From positions 26,036,311 to 26,100,310 of the forward strand of contig CM060849.1 in NCBI GenBank assembly GCA_030737835.1: a DNA stretch of 64,000 bases, written 5' to 3'. The notes under the pieces were generated by a model. It was not told where the DNA came from, did not search any database, and worked only from the letters and a program-made list of their open reading frames with translations. This document shows, one piece after another, positions 39,248 through 53,069 of the stretch. Each line of letters opens with the position of its first letter. The stretch's first letter is position 1. Position numbers and translations under genes: made by a program. This stretch comes from Acorus gramineus. Lineage: Eukaryota; Streptophyta; Magnoliopsida; Acorales; Acoraceae.

Positions 39248-42200
39248 GGGAGGTTCAGAGAGCAACAACACTTGGTGTTTTTTTTTTCTTTCTTTCTTTC
39301 TTTCTTTTGTTGGTGAAGGGAGGTTGAGAGAGGGGGGAGAGAGGTTCACAAATAAGAGGAGTTTTCATGTGTGATGTTGATGTTGATGTTGTTGGCCCTC
39401 TAACACAAAATTTAATGTTTTGTGGAGTTTATTCCAAATTAATTACCATGTTGCCATTGGTTTGACTTAATTTGTTGATTCAAAGTTTTTTCAATTATTT
39501 TTGGTTAATTTAAGATTGATGTTATATGTTAAGCTCTCGATTGAGATATTAGTTTGTACAAGGCAAGGGGAAAAAAAGAAAGAGATATTATAGTTCGTAC
39601 AAAAGCAGAAGTCCTTCGTTTGTCAACTCTCATAATGTTACACCAAGAGAGTGTGTGTAACATGCATGAACAGTATAACTCTTGTTGCCACAGTATCTAT
39701 GTTTAATGAGGTCTTTTGCTTTCTTAATGTACTTTTTCTTTTGTGAACAACGTTACCTGGTGTAAATACAAATTTAGCTAATACTATCATTTATTCAGTA
39801 ATGAATCAACAATTATTCACATAATCATGTATTATTATGAATTATATTATACATTCATTTCACCATCAATGTTTTCCTTTTATTTTATTATATATGTATA
39901 AGCATGTGTGTGTGCGCGTTTATAATATGATTATTATATATGTGAGGTGGAAATCATTTTATATACTCAGGTCTACTTTTTCCCAGCATTTCATGGGTTT
40001 TTAGGACAAGGTTTAGAATTTGATTTTAAGGCTTGATTCTATTATTATTGTTATATGCTTTTAACTAAAAGATGTTAGATATTTTCAATTAGAAAATACA
40101 CTAATTCAAGTAGTAAAGATTTTTTTCCATTTTTCAGAATTATTCCCAATCCTACCTCGCTAAGTAACAAATGTTTGCAACTAAAACTCACCATTTGGGG
40201 AACATTTGAACCCTTAAAACTAGTAATATTTGTTTTCTTGTTCCATGAAGATATATATAATAAATTCCTTCTAGAAGAACACTTAATGCCAAGAAACCTA
40301 ATTAAAAATAATAAATTTATGGTGGTTAAGGTAGAATTTGAATCCATTACTTCACTGTGGGATGCTTACATCTCAACCTCTTGCCCTCGGTTGTACTTTC
40401 TTAAACACAAAATATTACCTTATTTTAATGAGGTTTTTGCTCCCCTACTACATGCCAATGTCTCTTATGACAATGATGTTACTCATATATATTAAAATAA
40501 AATAAAATTTCACAAGATTTGATATAGACAAATAAACATTATTCCTTCCCACACGTCACACGCAAGCGTATCCCCCATGTTTTAGCATCCTCAATTATTT
40601 ATGAATGATTAAAAATTCAGATTTATTTATTTTAGTTTAGTGTAGATTAGGAATTCGGTCCATCCGTTTGTTTTTCATGATATATAATCAAGTAATCAAT
40701 AAACATACATGCACCTCCCACATTTGGATCTTTTTTATTTCTTCCATTTGGATTTCTATCAAGTACTGTTTAAACATGTTGAAGGTGTATTATATAATGA
40801 ATCATATGTTACTATACACCCAAAAAAAAAAAAAAAAAACAATTATATGTTACTGACTAGATATACTCCTCTCCTAACAGATGCCTCTATTTTTGGCCTA
40901 TCTCACGATGACAAGAGTGTTTTTTTTTAAAAAAAATGTGAACCGACACTCATGCGTGTTATTTGTTCTAGATTCTGTTAGAATTGATTCTTTGCTTTTG
41001 TAGATAATCATGAATTATGGGATAATGTTTTGTGGTATTATCCTTTTTTTATGCATTGTTTTAGAGCCTTTTTTATTCTTAAGGGAAGATTAACCAATCT
41101 TAAAATGAAGCAATGAAATGCTAAAACGGGGCGACACTTCGGTTAAAGGCGTGATGTGCTCTTTGTGAGCCTTCACTCTGAATCCCTTAGGTTTAATTCG
41201 TATCATTTTATGATGGAATTTGATTCTATGTGAGATTATCGGGAAAGTGTATAAAATCCAGTGTTTGATTGGTGGTAATCTTGATGGTAATTCTGGACTC
41301 CACTGGAATTAAAATCCATTTATGTAGGAAAATATGGTGGAATCAGATTCCCACCTTTTGTGATGTAATCTCAAATTCTATGAGGAATCCTAAATTAGAT
41401 TACTATTATACCATTTATAAATTAATGAAATTAATATGTATATCCATTTTAAAATAAATAGCCTCCTCTTTCTTTTCTTTTCCACTACCCATATAATGGG
41501 TTTATATAATCATTTTGATTTTTTAAATAAAAAATTATGTTATAATTTTTTATATGTGATGTGAAAAATCTAAACTGTGTAGTAGATATTAATTTATATT
41601 TTTAAATTTAGTTTTTATTTTTGTAGATGGGTTTAGATATTATTATAATTGGTATAATATGTGATGTGGGTTTAGGTCTAAAGCAATACTTCTGAATCCT
41701 AACTAATAAAATTGGTTATTTAGTTTTTAGGGGAGTTCATAATATTCAACTGATTTAGAAAAATTATTATTATTACATGTTTAATTACATAATTGGTTGT
41801 TTTATTAATTTGCATTCATTAAATATTTATAAAAATATTTATAAAAAATTTATTTATTTTTATTATTGTGATATAGATAAAGAAATAAATTTTACTAGTA
41901 TATATATATAATATAATAGTAAGAGTATTTTAGACATTTAAATCAAATTTCTTATCATTTTCCATGTATGAACCAAACACTTGAAAATGATTCTTTGAAA
42001 AAATCCACTAGCGAACCAAACAGTCTGATGGAATCAGGATTCCTTGATAAACTGAATTCTGATAAAATAATTTCAAAAAAAAAAAAAATGTCACGAATCA
42101 AATGGGCGTTAACTTTTCTGAATCCCTTAACTTTTCTGACCCACAGGGTTTGTGGTTTATCACGTGCACACATCATTTTTTCAACTGTTGTTGGATTCCA

Positions 42201-42250
42201 CATCATTAAAAAAAACACAAGAAAAAAAAGAGTGAATTTTGTTTACAGTG
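39248..42250. other. Intergenic desert, no gene seen
   Basis: The first 150 bp, including a CTTT microsatellite near 39284-39305, probably carry the MAKR6-like leader. Beyond that the DNA is AT-rich. Open stretches near 40175-40495 and 41968-42240 have no recognisable product. Phrases such as GAACCAAACACTTG (41970) hint at decayed TIR elements. Confidence 0.4.
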
Positions 42251-42253
42251 ACC

Positions 42254-42450
42254 GAGGCCCCGTTTGGAACCCATTATCGAATTTATTTATTTACAGAATT
42301 AGCTTCAACCATGTATTTCTAAAATTTAGCTTCTAATTCAAATATTGGTTTTTTATTTTAATAGAAAAGTTGATTGATGGTAGCTAAATATTTTTTTAAT
42401 CAAATTGAGCATAAGTTATTTTTGAAAAATTGGTTCCAAACGGGCCCTAG
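42254..42450. mobile_element. ~200-bp hAT-like MITE
   Basis: The left end GAGGCCCCGTTTGGAACCCA and right end (reverse complement) CTAGGGCCCGTTTGGAACCA are matching inverted ends around an AT-rich interior. No coding capacity. The target duplication is not clear. Confidence 0.65.
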
Positions 42451-43504
42451 CCAAAAAAATTCTCATTCACAGTGGGAGCATAAGTGAGTATAAAGTGGCC
42501 AAGCTTGAACTCATATTTGGGATGTGGACTGATCATATGAGTTCCCTATGAGTTCCCTTTGTTATCAATACCATTTATCTGCAGCAGTCACCAGACATGA
42601 TACGGGTCCAACTTAGTACTCTTTTTTGGATCGTTCTATTTCTTAATAATGAAAAGTTTGGTATGATGGGATAGATTATATATTGTAATTTCAAAAATGT
42701 TTACATAAGGACCTACAATGTGTCCAATTTACTACAGTTCCCTTGAACTATCTATTTCGGTGGATTTCCAGGGGTTTACTACACTATCACTTTGTCAGTA
42801 ACAGTGAATATTCTTATTCAGCATGTGAATGTTCTTGTATCTGCATTATAACAGTGAATATTCTTACTCGGCATGTGAATGTTCTTGTTCAATGTACTCG
42901 CATATCCCAGCTCATAGATGTCAGAGTATACATAAACGGCATAAGATTGAACATTGAACTCTTATTATTTTTGTTAGGCAAGCATTGTGACTCCAACCTA
43001 TGATATGAAGGTCAAAAATTTTGTTGTCCAAACAATTGTACAGTGGGTCCAAACTTCAAGACATTGAATCCTTTACTAGACAGAATACTCACTCTCCAAA
43101 CTCAATTCCAGTTGCGATTGTAACATATAGGCTACTTACTTTTGAAAATTTTACTTTTACCAGAAAAGCACAACTTTTAGTTATTATAATAAAAAATAGT
43201 TTTTCAACAATCTAACAAAAACACACTTTCTAATAACCATTTTCAAAAACTGCTTTAAATGACAAAACGATTTCTACTCTTTTGTTATTGTTGAAGATTT
43301 CTAGACTCATTTAGATAGATGTATTAGTTCAATCTGCAGGTTGGCTTGGGGACCTCCACCCACTTCAGCTTGGTAAGAAAACAGATCACCAAAACACTTC
43401 CCAGTCACAGGCATCCAATTGAAAGAAAATCAGATCAGAAACAATCCCACGTGGATATGCACATTAAATAGTGGTACAGATGATGATCATCATCATCACC
43501 ATCA
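42451..43504. other. Intergenic and 3' flank of the CPBP protease gene
   Basis: The GTGAATATTCTTA(T/C)TC(A/G)GCATG phrase occurs twice near 42804-42885, a local imperfect duplication of about 50 bp. A GATGAT/CATCATC simple repeat at 43480-43508 abuts the stop codon of the protease gene. No other gene is seen. Confidence 0.4.
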
Positions 43505-46500
43505 TCATCTTATTAGATCCAAGAACACAAATCCATTCCACAAGCTATGCAAAACCATGGATGCCAGAAGATTCCGAGACCGCGCGAACACAACCCCCAT
43601 CACCACCCCGAGGAACACCAATGGCAGCATCCTCTGAGGGTTGAAATGGGCCAACGCAAATGCCACCGCAGAGACCAAAATCGAGCACCCGACTGGCATG
43701 TACCGCGTAAGCGAGGGCAGCAAGAACCCCCGGAAGACGATCTCCTCCCATACGGGAGCGCACACTGCCACGACGATCGCATAGAGGGCCATCGCCACTG
43801 GATCACGGGCCACGATAGACTGTTCGATGCTTGAGACACCGACAGGTTGGGAGGATGTGAGGGGCAATAGGTCAATGTTAAGTTGTGAGAGGTGGTTGAC
43901 GATTGGGAAAAGGAGGCAGCCCAGCCCCACGTCGAGGTGCCAGTCTCCCCTCATGGTGAAGCGGAACCAACCCGCGGGGAGGGGTCGGAACCGGCCTAGA
44001 CAGCGGTGGAGGATGGCAATGCCCGCGAGGCCCTCGGCCACGTCGGTCAGAAGGCTGTAGAGGGCTTGGCCTCTATGTGTGAGGGTATCTTTGCTGAAGC
44101 CTGCCATGTGGGTTAGGCAGGGAATTATCCATGACCCTACAAACCAGAAGGATGCAATCCAGAGCAATGTTACCTGCAATGGGTGGGGAAGAAGATTAAT
44201 CTGCTGTCTTCCATTATTCAACTCTCTCTTTTTTCTTGTTCTCTTTCTTTCTTTTCCTTTTTTTTTTTTGTGCAAAGTGGTCTCAAACAAATTACTAATG
44301 CCTCCCAGGAAAAAATTTACACGCTTGACTGAATCAGATGTCATTTTAAATAAAAGAGTACAAAAGCATTTTCAGAAACCAAAAAACATACCATGTTGCC
44401 AGAAAGACATAAAATGTCTGGCATCAATAATGCCTATCCATTCCATGATTCAGATTCTAAATCTAATTCATCAAAACTTGCTAAAAGCCTAAAAGTGTTG
44501 GTTCCAAATCTTCGAAGGGCATATATGAGGGACCTTGATGTGGAAGTTCCTTTTGTTAAGGGTTAGAAAAGAAAAAGAGTGGGGAGGGGGGATGCTAGTC
44601 ACTCCCAATCTAAACTAATGCGCCATTTAACCGTATGAAAGACAATTCATGCCTTGCACAAGAAGTACAAATAGACTCTCCACGGATGAGCTGGCCATTT
44701 TCACATTTTTAATGGATAAGATGGGTCAGTGTATGACTGGTTGGTTGTCAATGCACATGTAAGTTATTGACCTATGGGTCTGAAGTTTGAACATAAGAAG
44801 CCAACTTAATAAGACAATTTTTTCCAGAGAAAATTGCTAAGCAAAATATTTTTCAAAGGTCATGTTTAAATATAGGTGGCATGCCGCATGATGGTCTATT
44901 TTCCAAAAGATTACATTTTTCACGGACAAAAAAATGTATTTTAACTAGATGGTGACTATCAAATAGTTGAATGAATAGAGGAACCCACCAAAATAAGCAC
45001 TGTATGCGCCACAGAAAGTTTTACCTGTAAGATGGTGTCTGCATTCCATGGTACCGTCCAGGGTTCATTGTGTAACCGAAAGAATCTATCTACTACCTAG
45101 AACAAGATCAAGCTTTATAAATTAACCCCACCAAATTAGCATTTATACTAAATATTCTAAATTCTAAATGACAGGCCAAACACTCATAAATAATGGATCA
45201 CTTGATTAAAAACTGATCAATAACCAGAACAGAACAGAATATCTACATGGTAAATATCCAACAACAAAAAATTATCACTAAGAAAAAAAGTACAACATTG
45301 CAAAACTTTTTATCCCCAAGCTCTATGTTGGGGAATATGGCCTGCAGGAAATGAATGCCTCTTCCAACGGAAAAGAATAAATGAGGAGAATACATGGATG
45401 GTCATTTCGACAAACCTCCATCCATGGGTGAAGGTGTTCTAGGGGAAGATTCACCCTCAAGGATGAGAGCTGTTGTTGGGCAGTTTATTGTGGCCCGATA
45501 GATGGCCTTTTTGCTCTTTTTGTCATTTCATTTATTTATCATGTATGAATCTGAGATCCCTCGTCCCCATTTTTCATTTTCAAGAGAGTTTCTTTTATTG
45601 AATTGTTCCAACCATTCAAAAAAAAAAATTATAGACCACTAACTTGCAATACTAGAAAAAAAAAACTTATACCCTTCAATTTCACTAAAGTCATGTTTTG
45701 TCACCACTTGCCCGGTAAATATTTGTTTATTCATTCTTAAGCACTCACTCTTCTGCTCTAATACTGCAGCATGCTTTTGTTTTATCACATGACAAAATTC
45801 CTTGTCGATGATATGACAGAGTGGTCTGCTAATTTCTATCACGAAATAATTGAACACTTAATAATTTATCAACCACACTACCTACACTTTTCCATTGTAT
45901 ATCTGATGAAATTCTGAGGAAATAGAAACTGAAATCCCTCTGTATTCTTGTGAATCAATAGACTTCGAATTAATTCTTTTCCAGTTTTCTTCCATATCCA
46001 TGGACTGCTAAACAATCAATATCCCTAAGGACAATGCTTTGGGACAAATTCAGTTTACTCATTCTCAGCACCTTTACTGCCCCCATAACAAGGCAATCTC
46101 CTGGTCTTCTAAAAAGAATAAATGCAATAATTAGGGAATGTAACAGGTTTGACATTTGTGCTTATAAAAAAATATTACAATTGTCAATCTGAGTGCCAAC
46201 AATAACAATCCACTGTGTTTACGGTTTAGGTTTTCTTTTGGTATGGAATCTTAAGTCTATCTTTAGAAACCAAAATACATCCAAACCTTGGTCACAATAA
46301 TAATCTGCTGTGTTCAAGTTTGAGTCTGCTATGAAATCTTATGTTCGTCTTTAGAAGCCGAAATATAGTCAAACCTTGGTCAGATAGAGCATGCGGGGAA
46401 TAGAGAATGAAAAATGGAGTTGGGAGAGTGGAAAATAAACATCAATTACTCACAATATGAAATCTACTATTGGGGGACGGGAGATGGTTTCCAGTGCGTG

Positions 46501-49046
46501 AGTTGAGGCAGTGCAATTGAGGGAAGTATGAAATTCCACAACTTCTGGAACTCCATAGTGCAACTTGTGGTGAGGACGAAAACAACATTTAAGAGGTGGC
46601 ATGATTGACTTTCCAACAAACAATTTCAGATGTGATATAGGAACTTCCGACAAGAAATTATTAATCCACCTGAAATTTGCAAGCATTTGTCGGAAAACTT
46701 CTTTTTATATATATATGTAAGTGGAAGAGTTTGAATGCAGACAACATCTTTAATTTGGTGCATGATCAATATATTGAATCAACATTAAAAACACTGATGA
46801 TAATAACACATCTCAATGTGTTCCATACACAATAGACAATGACCAATGTCTGACATTCCAACATCTACCCATCTTACAAAGGCCACAGAAGCAGCACTAA
46901 TACAAGTAGCAGTTTATTCTCATTACACAAAATATTCAATTTTATGCATTTTTTGCACATCTATCAAGCTATTAAATGGTTTCGTTGTCAAACACTTTGG
47001 AATAACGCTTGGTATGCATTCCAAGAGAGCAGGTAAGATTGCCTGCAAATGCACGAGGCATCACCATTACATCCTAGCTCTTACTAAACAATCCTCTGAG
47101 GTGAGGCCGTGAAACATGTAAAACTAGGGACAAAATATAAACTGCCTGATTAATCCCCTTGTGAGTGATCCAAATTTCATGCTATTTTAATTCAAAATAA
47201 TTATGACAAATCATGTAAGTGTTTATTTTTATTTATTTATTAATGAAAATTTTGGAGCGATCTTATTAATTAGAAAGCCCCCAAGCAAAAGGAGACGAGA
47301 AACCTGCATACAAAGTTACAAAAAAGGAAGAAAAAAAGAAGCTTAAAATCAATCCTTAAGATAACTTACACTAACCACTCTTTCCGTAAAGGATGACGAA
47401 GGATCAAATCCTGAGGCATCAATCTTCCAAAAAAAAAAAAAAAACCATAATGATAAAAGGTGTGTCCAAACCTAAGATTGAATGAACACATGATCTAAGA
47501 TTAGAGGAAATAGCGCCCAAGTGTTCTCCATGTAAATCCTCTTGTGTTGAAAAATACATTCATTGCTCGCTGGCCAAATGTTCCAACAAACTGCATGAGA
47601 AACTAGTAATTGAAATTTCACAAGATTTTGATCACTACACTTGCCCTCATACGTAACTATCTCCACATGTCAGAGATCTCTAGGTGAGCAATTATACCCC
47701 AAGGCCACACCAACCTTTTTCTCAAATTCAACCGCTAGAGTAATACCCAAAAAAAGAGGTGATCCCTTGTCTCATCCTCACTACCACATAACTCACAACA
47801 ATTGTTGCCTTCTTGTGCTCATTTCAACCTATTGACTTTGGCTAGAGCCTTATCATGGGTAAGAGAGACATGAAGCAACAGATCTTTTAAGGGAGCGAGC
47901 CCTCCCCAAATGAGGCTTTCATTTCGAATGGATGGAATGTCAAGGGGATGCTTATTGAGCTTGCGATAGAACATCTTCACATAAAATCTGGAACATATTG
48001 CCAAATTCCAAACCACTAAATCATCTTCTTCCAAATTAAGTACCACCTCTTGAATAGCCACAAAGAGAGAAGTGAACTCCATCAATTCAATGTCATTTAA
48101 ATCCCTTCAGGGCAGGGGGGCCAAATAGTGTGTCTATTATTTTTATTTTGGAATGGGGGGTAGGGTGTGCTAGCCGACTAACCAAAGCTCGGTTTGCAAT
48201 AGTGTGTCCATTATTAACAATCGATATTGCCTCCGGTGCCAATTGCAGCATTTTTCCAAGTTTATACACTCATGTTTTAGCAGTCCTTGGCACACCATTC
48301 TCACAAAGAAAAAAGAATCTCCTAGGTTTTTTCAATCTTAGAAATATTATTTCACAGAGAAATCCAAGTAATAAAACAGGAATATTTGTTGGTTAATCCA
48401 TTGACACCGAAAACAAAAATTCCTTCCATTTCATTGACCGACTTCAATAAAGTTTGGGAACTGATACAAAGAAGTCATGCCTACAAAAATTATTCTGAAT
48501 GTTTCGAAGGAACAAATTAAACGAGCAGCTTACCTTAGAGAGTTTTGGGATCAAACGCTTTTCATCACCAGAACTCGCCCGATCCAATTCAGGTCTGTCA
48601 ATCGGCTTATTATCTACGTATTCAAAGCCGTCTGAAGATGGCTCTTGAGGCACAAAGCAGAACAATCTCCATTTCTACAAGGAATATATAAGAACAAATT
48701 GAGAGAAGACCCAAAACAGACACAGAAGGAGGACTAATTAGGGGGAAAAAAACATCTTTTCACATCAAAATAAGAGGTTTTCATGGAAATAAATAACCAC
48801 ATTCATAAAAAAAAAAAAAAAAACTCAATTAAGCTAAAAAAATCCGAGCTTTAGCAGAAATTCAAGTTCGCGAACCTTCTTGGGGGCTCTCCAGGTCGAT
48901 TGGGAGAGGCGAAATCGCGGGTCGATGGAGATCGAAGAGAGGCTCCTCGTACGGTCCGAAAAAACCCTAACCCTAGATGACGAAGGAGGGGGCAGAGGAA
49001 AAAGCGAGGGGTGTTGGACGACCAAGCAACGGCAAGGGCTAGACAT
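43505..49046 (-). CDS. CPBP-family (CAAX-like) intramembrane protease, probably plastid-targeted
   Basis: CPBP proteins are glutamate-type intramembrane proteases related to Rce1; the Arabidopsis match I recall is At5g60750. Exons are 49046-48876, 48674-48534, 45096-45025 and 44173-43505, all phase 0 with GT-AG borders, giving 350 aa. The N-terminus (MSSPCRCLVVQHPSLF, rich in Ser/Arg/Pro, poor in acidic residues) looks like a chloroplast transit peptide. The membrane domain begins at VTLLWIASFWFVGSW. The catalytic motifs are intact: EEIVFR (about 271-276), the histidine in FALAHFNP (about 304) and HSLWN (about 337-341). The last exon is GC-rich compared with its flanks. The 3.4-kb intron 2 carries LINE debris and a small retro-insert. 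Another small exon inside that intron is possible, but none is needed for frame. Confidence 0.9.
47465..48085 (-). pseudogene. LINE reverse-transcriptase C-terminal fragment in protease intron 2
   Basis: On the minus strand, conceptual segments 48085-47822 and about 47825-47472 carry the post-RT pattern of plant LINEs: DDLVVWN followed by FYVKMFYRKL, then IWGGLAPLKD, and further on a W.IW...NE.IF block. Frameshifts and stops separate the pieces. The element continues into A/T-rich sequence near 47225-47250, which may be its tail. It lies in the same orientation as the host gene. Confidence 0.65.
48124..48215 (-). mobile_element. 56-bp retro-insert with 18-bp target-site duplication
   Basis: AATAGTGTGTCTATTATT (48124-48141) and AATAGTGTGTCCATTATT (48198-48215) flank 48142-48197. 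Read on the minus strand the insert starts GCAAACCGAGCTTTGG and ends in an A-rich CCAAAATAAA tail. The start matches the non-U6 part of the chimera at 60303-60484. Confidence 0.7.
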
Positions 49047-52000
49047 GTGAGTCTCAAAGCTTCCACTCAACGGAACCCCCTCAAAACCCTAATAAATCCG
49101 AATCCGTCGTGACTTCATTCGTCTCTTCTTATCCAGTTCGGAAGAGAAAAAAAAAATTGAAAAGGGAAATCAAAACATGTTTTTTTTTTTTTTTTTTTTT
49201 AACCTTTCAACCGAGATTGAGCGTTCAACGGATGGATGCGATGAGATTACCTCCGGTGATAATGGGTTGGGTGCGTCTCCCGAAATCCGCTCGATCGTTT
49301 GGACTCGGATTGGTTTGAGTGGGGTAAACAGAGTGGGTGTAACATTGGGTGGAGCTACGAATCACGGGGCGGGAAACTACGATGTCGCTTCTGTTTTATC
49401 GTGGACCCGCCTTTTATGTTCATGGGATTGAGATCAGACGGTTGATAGTTATTGAACGGTCGGTGCATTGTGCTTGGCAGCTTCCGAGAAGGCTTGTTGT
49501 TGTGGGTGGAGGTCGCAAGTTGGGGTCAATTCGGGCCAACCACGTGAGACCTAGAATTGTTATTCACTGTGGACAAAAAGTGAATTAATTTGGATAAGAT
49601 GCATTATAATAACATTTAAAAAATTTCTCAAGCAACGCTTTGAAAACCCATTCAGGCTTCGTTTTGTTTAAAAAAAAAATAAAAAATAAAAAAACTCAAA
49701 TAGGTTAAAAATAAAACATATATTTTAATGAATTGTATATATATTTTTATTAAAAATGTAAAAAAAATTTATTCGAGCATATATCTTGTTAATGCACGTA
49801 TATGTTCCAGTAATTTTATATCGACGAGTGTGGAATTAAAATTAGGCTGGAAAAAAAAAACTGCGTGTAACAGTATGCACTCTAAAACTTTTTTATCCAA
49901 ACATACTTTACACTTTAAAGATGTTGGATTTGAGTATTATCTTTCCTAATATAAAAGATTTGATTAGGAATTGCACGACGGTTGTCAATGGAGCTGCACT
50001 TAAGATTTTATTTTATTTTTTTAAAAAAAAAAGGACAGAAAGACCCACTGGATTCCATGAAATTGACGCACGTTTTACACACATGGAAATGTATATTGGC
50101 CAACTGTCTTGGGTTATAACCACAAATCGCTTCACATTAACTCCAACAACTACATACAACTAAAATCCAAAGATTTTAAATCATGAGTAATTTGAGAAAT
50201 GACATGTTTTTTGTGTGACATTTTGAAGAGGATAATCTCAAACAAAATAAATAAAAAAATAACATAATGGAACATGAGGTGTGTGGGGTACATACATGAT
50301 ATATACATGCCAGGCACGACAGGGAACATGTTACCTCGCTTGTGTTTCTTCTTTGGATTTCACGTGGTACATTAATTCTAATGTTGCAGTCTACCTCCGT
50401 CTGTTTGACATAATTTTTTAAGTTAATTATATTATTGTAAAGTCAATTTCAAATAACTTAGGTTTTAATTTCAAATTTTAAAACTAATACATTGAAAGGA
50501 GTCGCATCCAACCCTGAATGGCTTGCCCATTTTGCTAGACACCATAAGATTTCATCACCCACCCACCAATGCATTTCAATCTATTGAAGTTTGCAGATCA
50601 TTGGGACCTTTATTTTACTCTTTGAATAATGTATATACTCAGTTGCAGGTTGAGCTTTTTGGGCTTACGCAACAGCCTGTACAGGAACTGGTGTAATTAC
50701 TGATATGTAATATGTCTTTGTGAATTCTCCGATTATCAATTTTAGATAAACAGTTCTAACTTAATTATTTCAGATCTAGATTTTTTAGGTGTTCTATTAT
50801 TTTAATCAATCTAGAAAATAGGTTTTTGTTGGTAATTAATTCCAAATGGGTAAGTTTTTTGTTTTTCAATGCCAAATGGGGTAAGTTGAATCACCATGAC
50901 TACAATCACCTTTGAAATCTTTCCACCGTTTCTGGTTCATATATAAAAAAATCAATGCAATTAATTTGAAGATAATGAGAATCATGGTTACGATCCTTTT
51001 GGTGGGTGACAGAGAACAACATGACCATTAAACACGAACTCTGTCTCTGTACATGCCATGCCCGAGTGGGAAACATGCCATGCCTGGCCTGTAGTTCTTT
51101 CTTCGATTTGACATAACAACATTTCAACTTCACATGTTGCGGCCTCTCTAGGATTGTTTCCAGCGTTATCACACACAACCTCATTTACTTGAGCCCGGAT
51201 ACGTGGCAAAAACACAGAGAAAACATGTGACAGCTAATAAAAGGATGTCATATAGACATTTTTAATTTTTTAGATAGACTCTTATGGATATATATTGCAC
51301 TATCACAGTGTAGAGGATTGCTAACATAGTTGTAAAATAAGTTGAGTTTATCAATGATCAATTTATATTGTGTGCGCATATTTATATATATAGAAAATCT
51401 CTTAAATTAAACCGGCATCCACACATTTCATTTTTGTGGATAAGAGATTCTTATCGATGGGTTTATATTTTTTTTTATAGACTCTTACCGTTAAAAATCT
51501 CATCCGCACAAAAAAATGTGTGAACATCCATCTCAATAAGCGCATTGTAAATAAGAAAAAAAGCGATGACAATTGACTTTCGGGTAGTACCTGCGGCAGT
51601 GTTGCTCGAGTAATCGCACCTCAGGTTTTGGCAATTGACAGGAGATTTATTGGAAAATGTTAAAGATTTTGATTGACTTACTGGGGAGTGATAAAGATCA
51701 AAAAATTGAAACTACTACAAGATATTTCATCAAATGTATAGTGGGCAAATGTATATGAACAACATTCTTCATTTCTCTTCAATGAACCCATTCCATTCGT
51801 GACTTTCTGCTGCGGCCTCGATGATCACTCCACCACCATCGTCTTCGTTGGAGGAATGGACGCCCTCCGAGCATTGACGATGGTCGATTTCAATATCATC
51901 GTTGGCGCTAAAATGGAAGACATTAGAGTTTTCCATATGGGGGTAAAATAGACATTTTGCATATAAGATTAACAAAAGGTTAGGATTCTGTGAACATCTG

Positions 52001-52092
52001 ACATATTATAAGGGGTTATATAGATTTTTCCCATATTATAAAAGTGTATATATAGGCATCATAGATGATATTCCATCCGTTGTTTAGATAAA
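49047..52092. other. 5' flank of the protease gene, then intergenic desert
   Basis: 49047 to about 49600 is moderately GC-rich with a long T run at 49180-49201 and probably holds the protease promoter, perhaps bidirectional. I found no convincing plus-strand gene. The rest is AT-rich; open frames near 50906-51215 and 51769-51975 are not recognisable. Confidence 0.4.
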
Positions 52093-52570
52093 GCCTGCAT
52101 GTCTTCAGAGCTGGCCTTGGTGGTAGACGACCAAGACAACTGTTTAGAACCATACCCCCAAACAAAGTTCTAAATTTCTAAAAATAAGATTGTGTAAACT
52201 GTTTGAATAATTTTTAGGATTAAGAGTTAACATTTTTTTAAAAAAAATAAAATCAATCCATGTATTTGTTTTTATCATTTTTTTTTAGTTTTTGATAACT
52301 TATTTAAATTTTTTCATTCATATAGGAATTTAGTTTTACAAGGAAATGTAATTTTTTTGTTAATAGATCTATATTTTAAAGAGTTGTTTTTTTTTATTGT
52401 TCATTGAAAAGGTAACTTTTTTTTTTGTTTTGTGTTTATTTTTCTTATTATTTATTATTTTTTTTAATATTAATCTTTTGTTACTCACTATATTTTTTTA
52501 TTTTTGAGGTTCATTTTATAAATTTGTCCAAGGCCCATTCCCATTGAAAGAATATCAAGCCGGCGGCCCA
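52093..52570. mobile_element. hAT-like element related to that at 27.2 kb
   Basis: The left part (GAGCTGGCCTTGGTGGTAGA, CGACCAAGACAACTG) is a diverged version of the AGCCGGCCCTGAG..GGCGATCAAGGCAGTCG start at 27195. The right end ...CCAAGGCCCATTCCC...CAAGCCGGC is its partial inverse. The interior is AT-rich, non-coding. Confidence 0.45.
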
Positions 52571-53069
52571 GCATGTCTTCCCTTTAAAATAGCATAAGAG
52601 CTTTGCTACACAGGTCCCAACATATAGGCCGCTTCCACAGGCCCCTTGAGTTGTCAAAATGTAATTGGTTGTGTTGTTTCTTTTTACAAAATGACAAAAA
52701 AGCTAAATATTAAAGTACCCCTCATTAAAACTCATTCCTTGGGTCTTGATTTTTCTCTTTTTCCATTTTTTTTCACTCGTCTTCCATCCCTCTCGGCCAT
52801 TCAAACCCATTAAAAAATATTTAGGGTTTTCAAAAATTCAAATGTGAATCGAAATCACACAAAAAAAGAAACCCCCTTTTTCTAAAACGACGAAGAAAAC
52901 CTAAGATTTCTTTGAAGAATCAATTTGAAAAAAAATTTTGTTCTTTTGGAGGTTTCAACACCAACCAAAAAATGGGTACAGAACCCTTTTTTGGTATTTC
53001 AGAAAACCCCCCTTTGTTATTTTTGAAGATCTTATGATCCCATGAATATGATATTTTTTTTTCTATGGT

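Noticed and set aside
43547-44060. Open frames antisense or out of frame to the CPBP protease last exon
   Set aside because: Shadows of a GC-rich coding exon.
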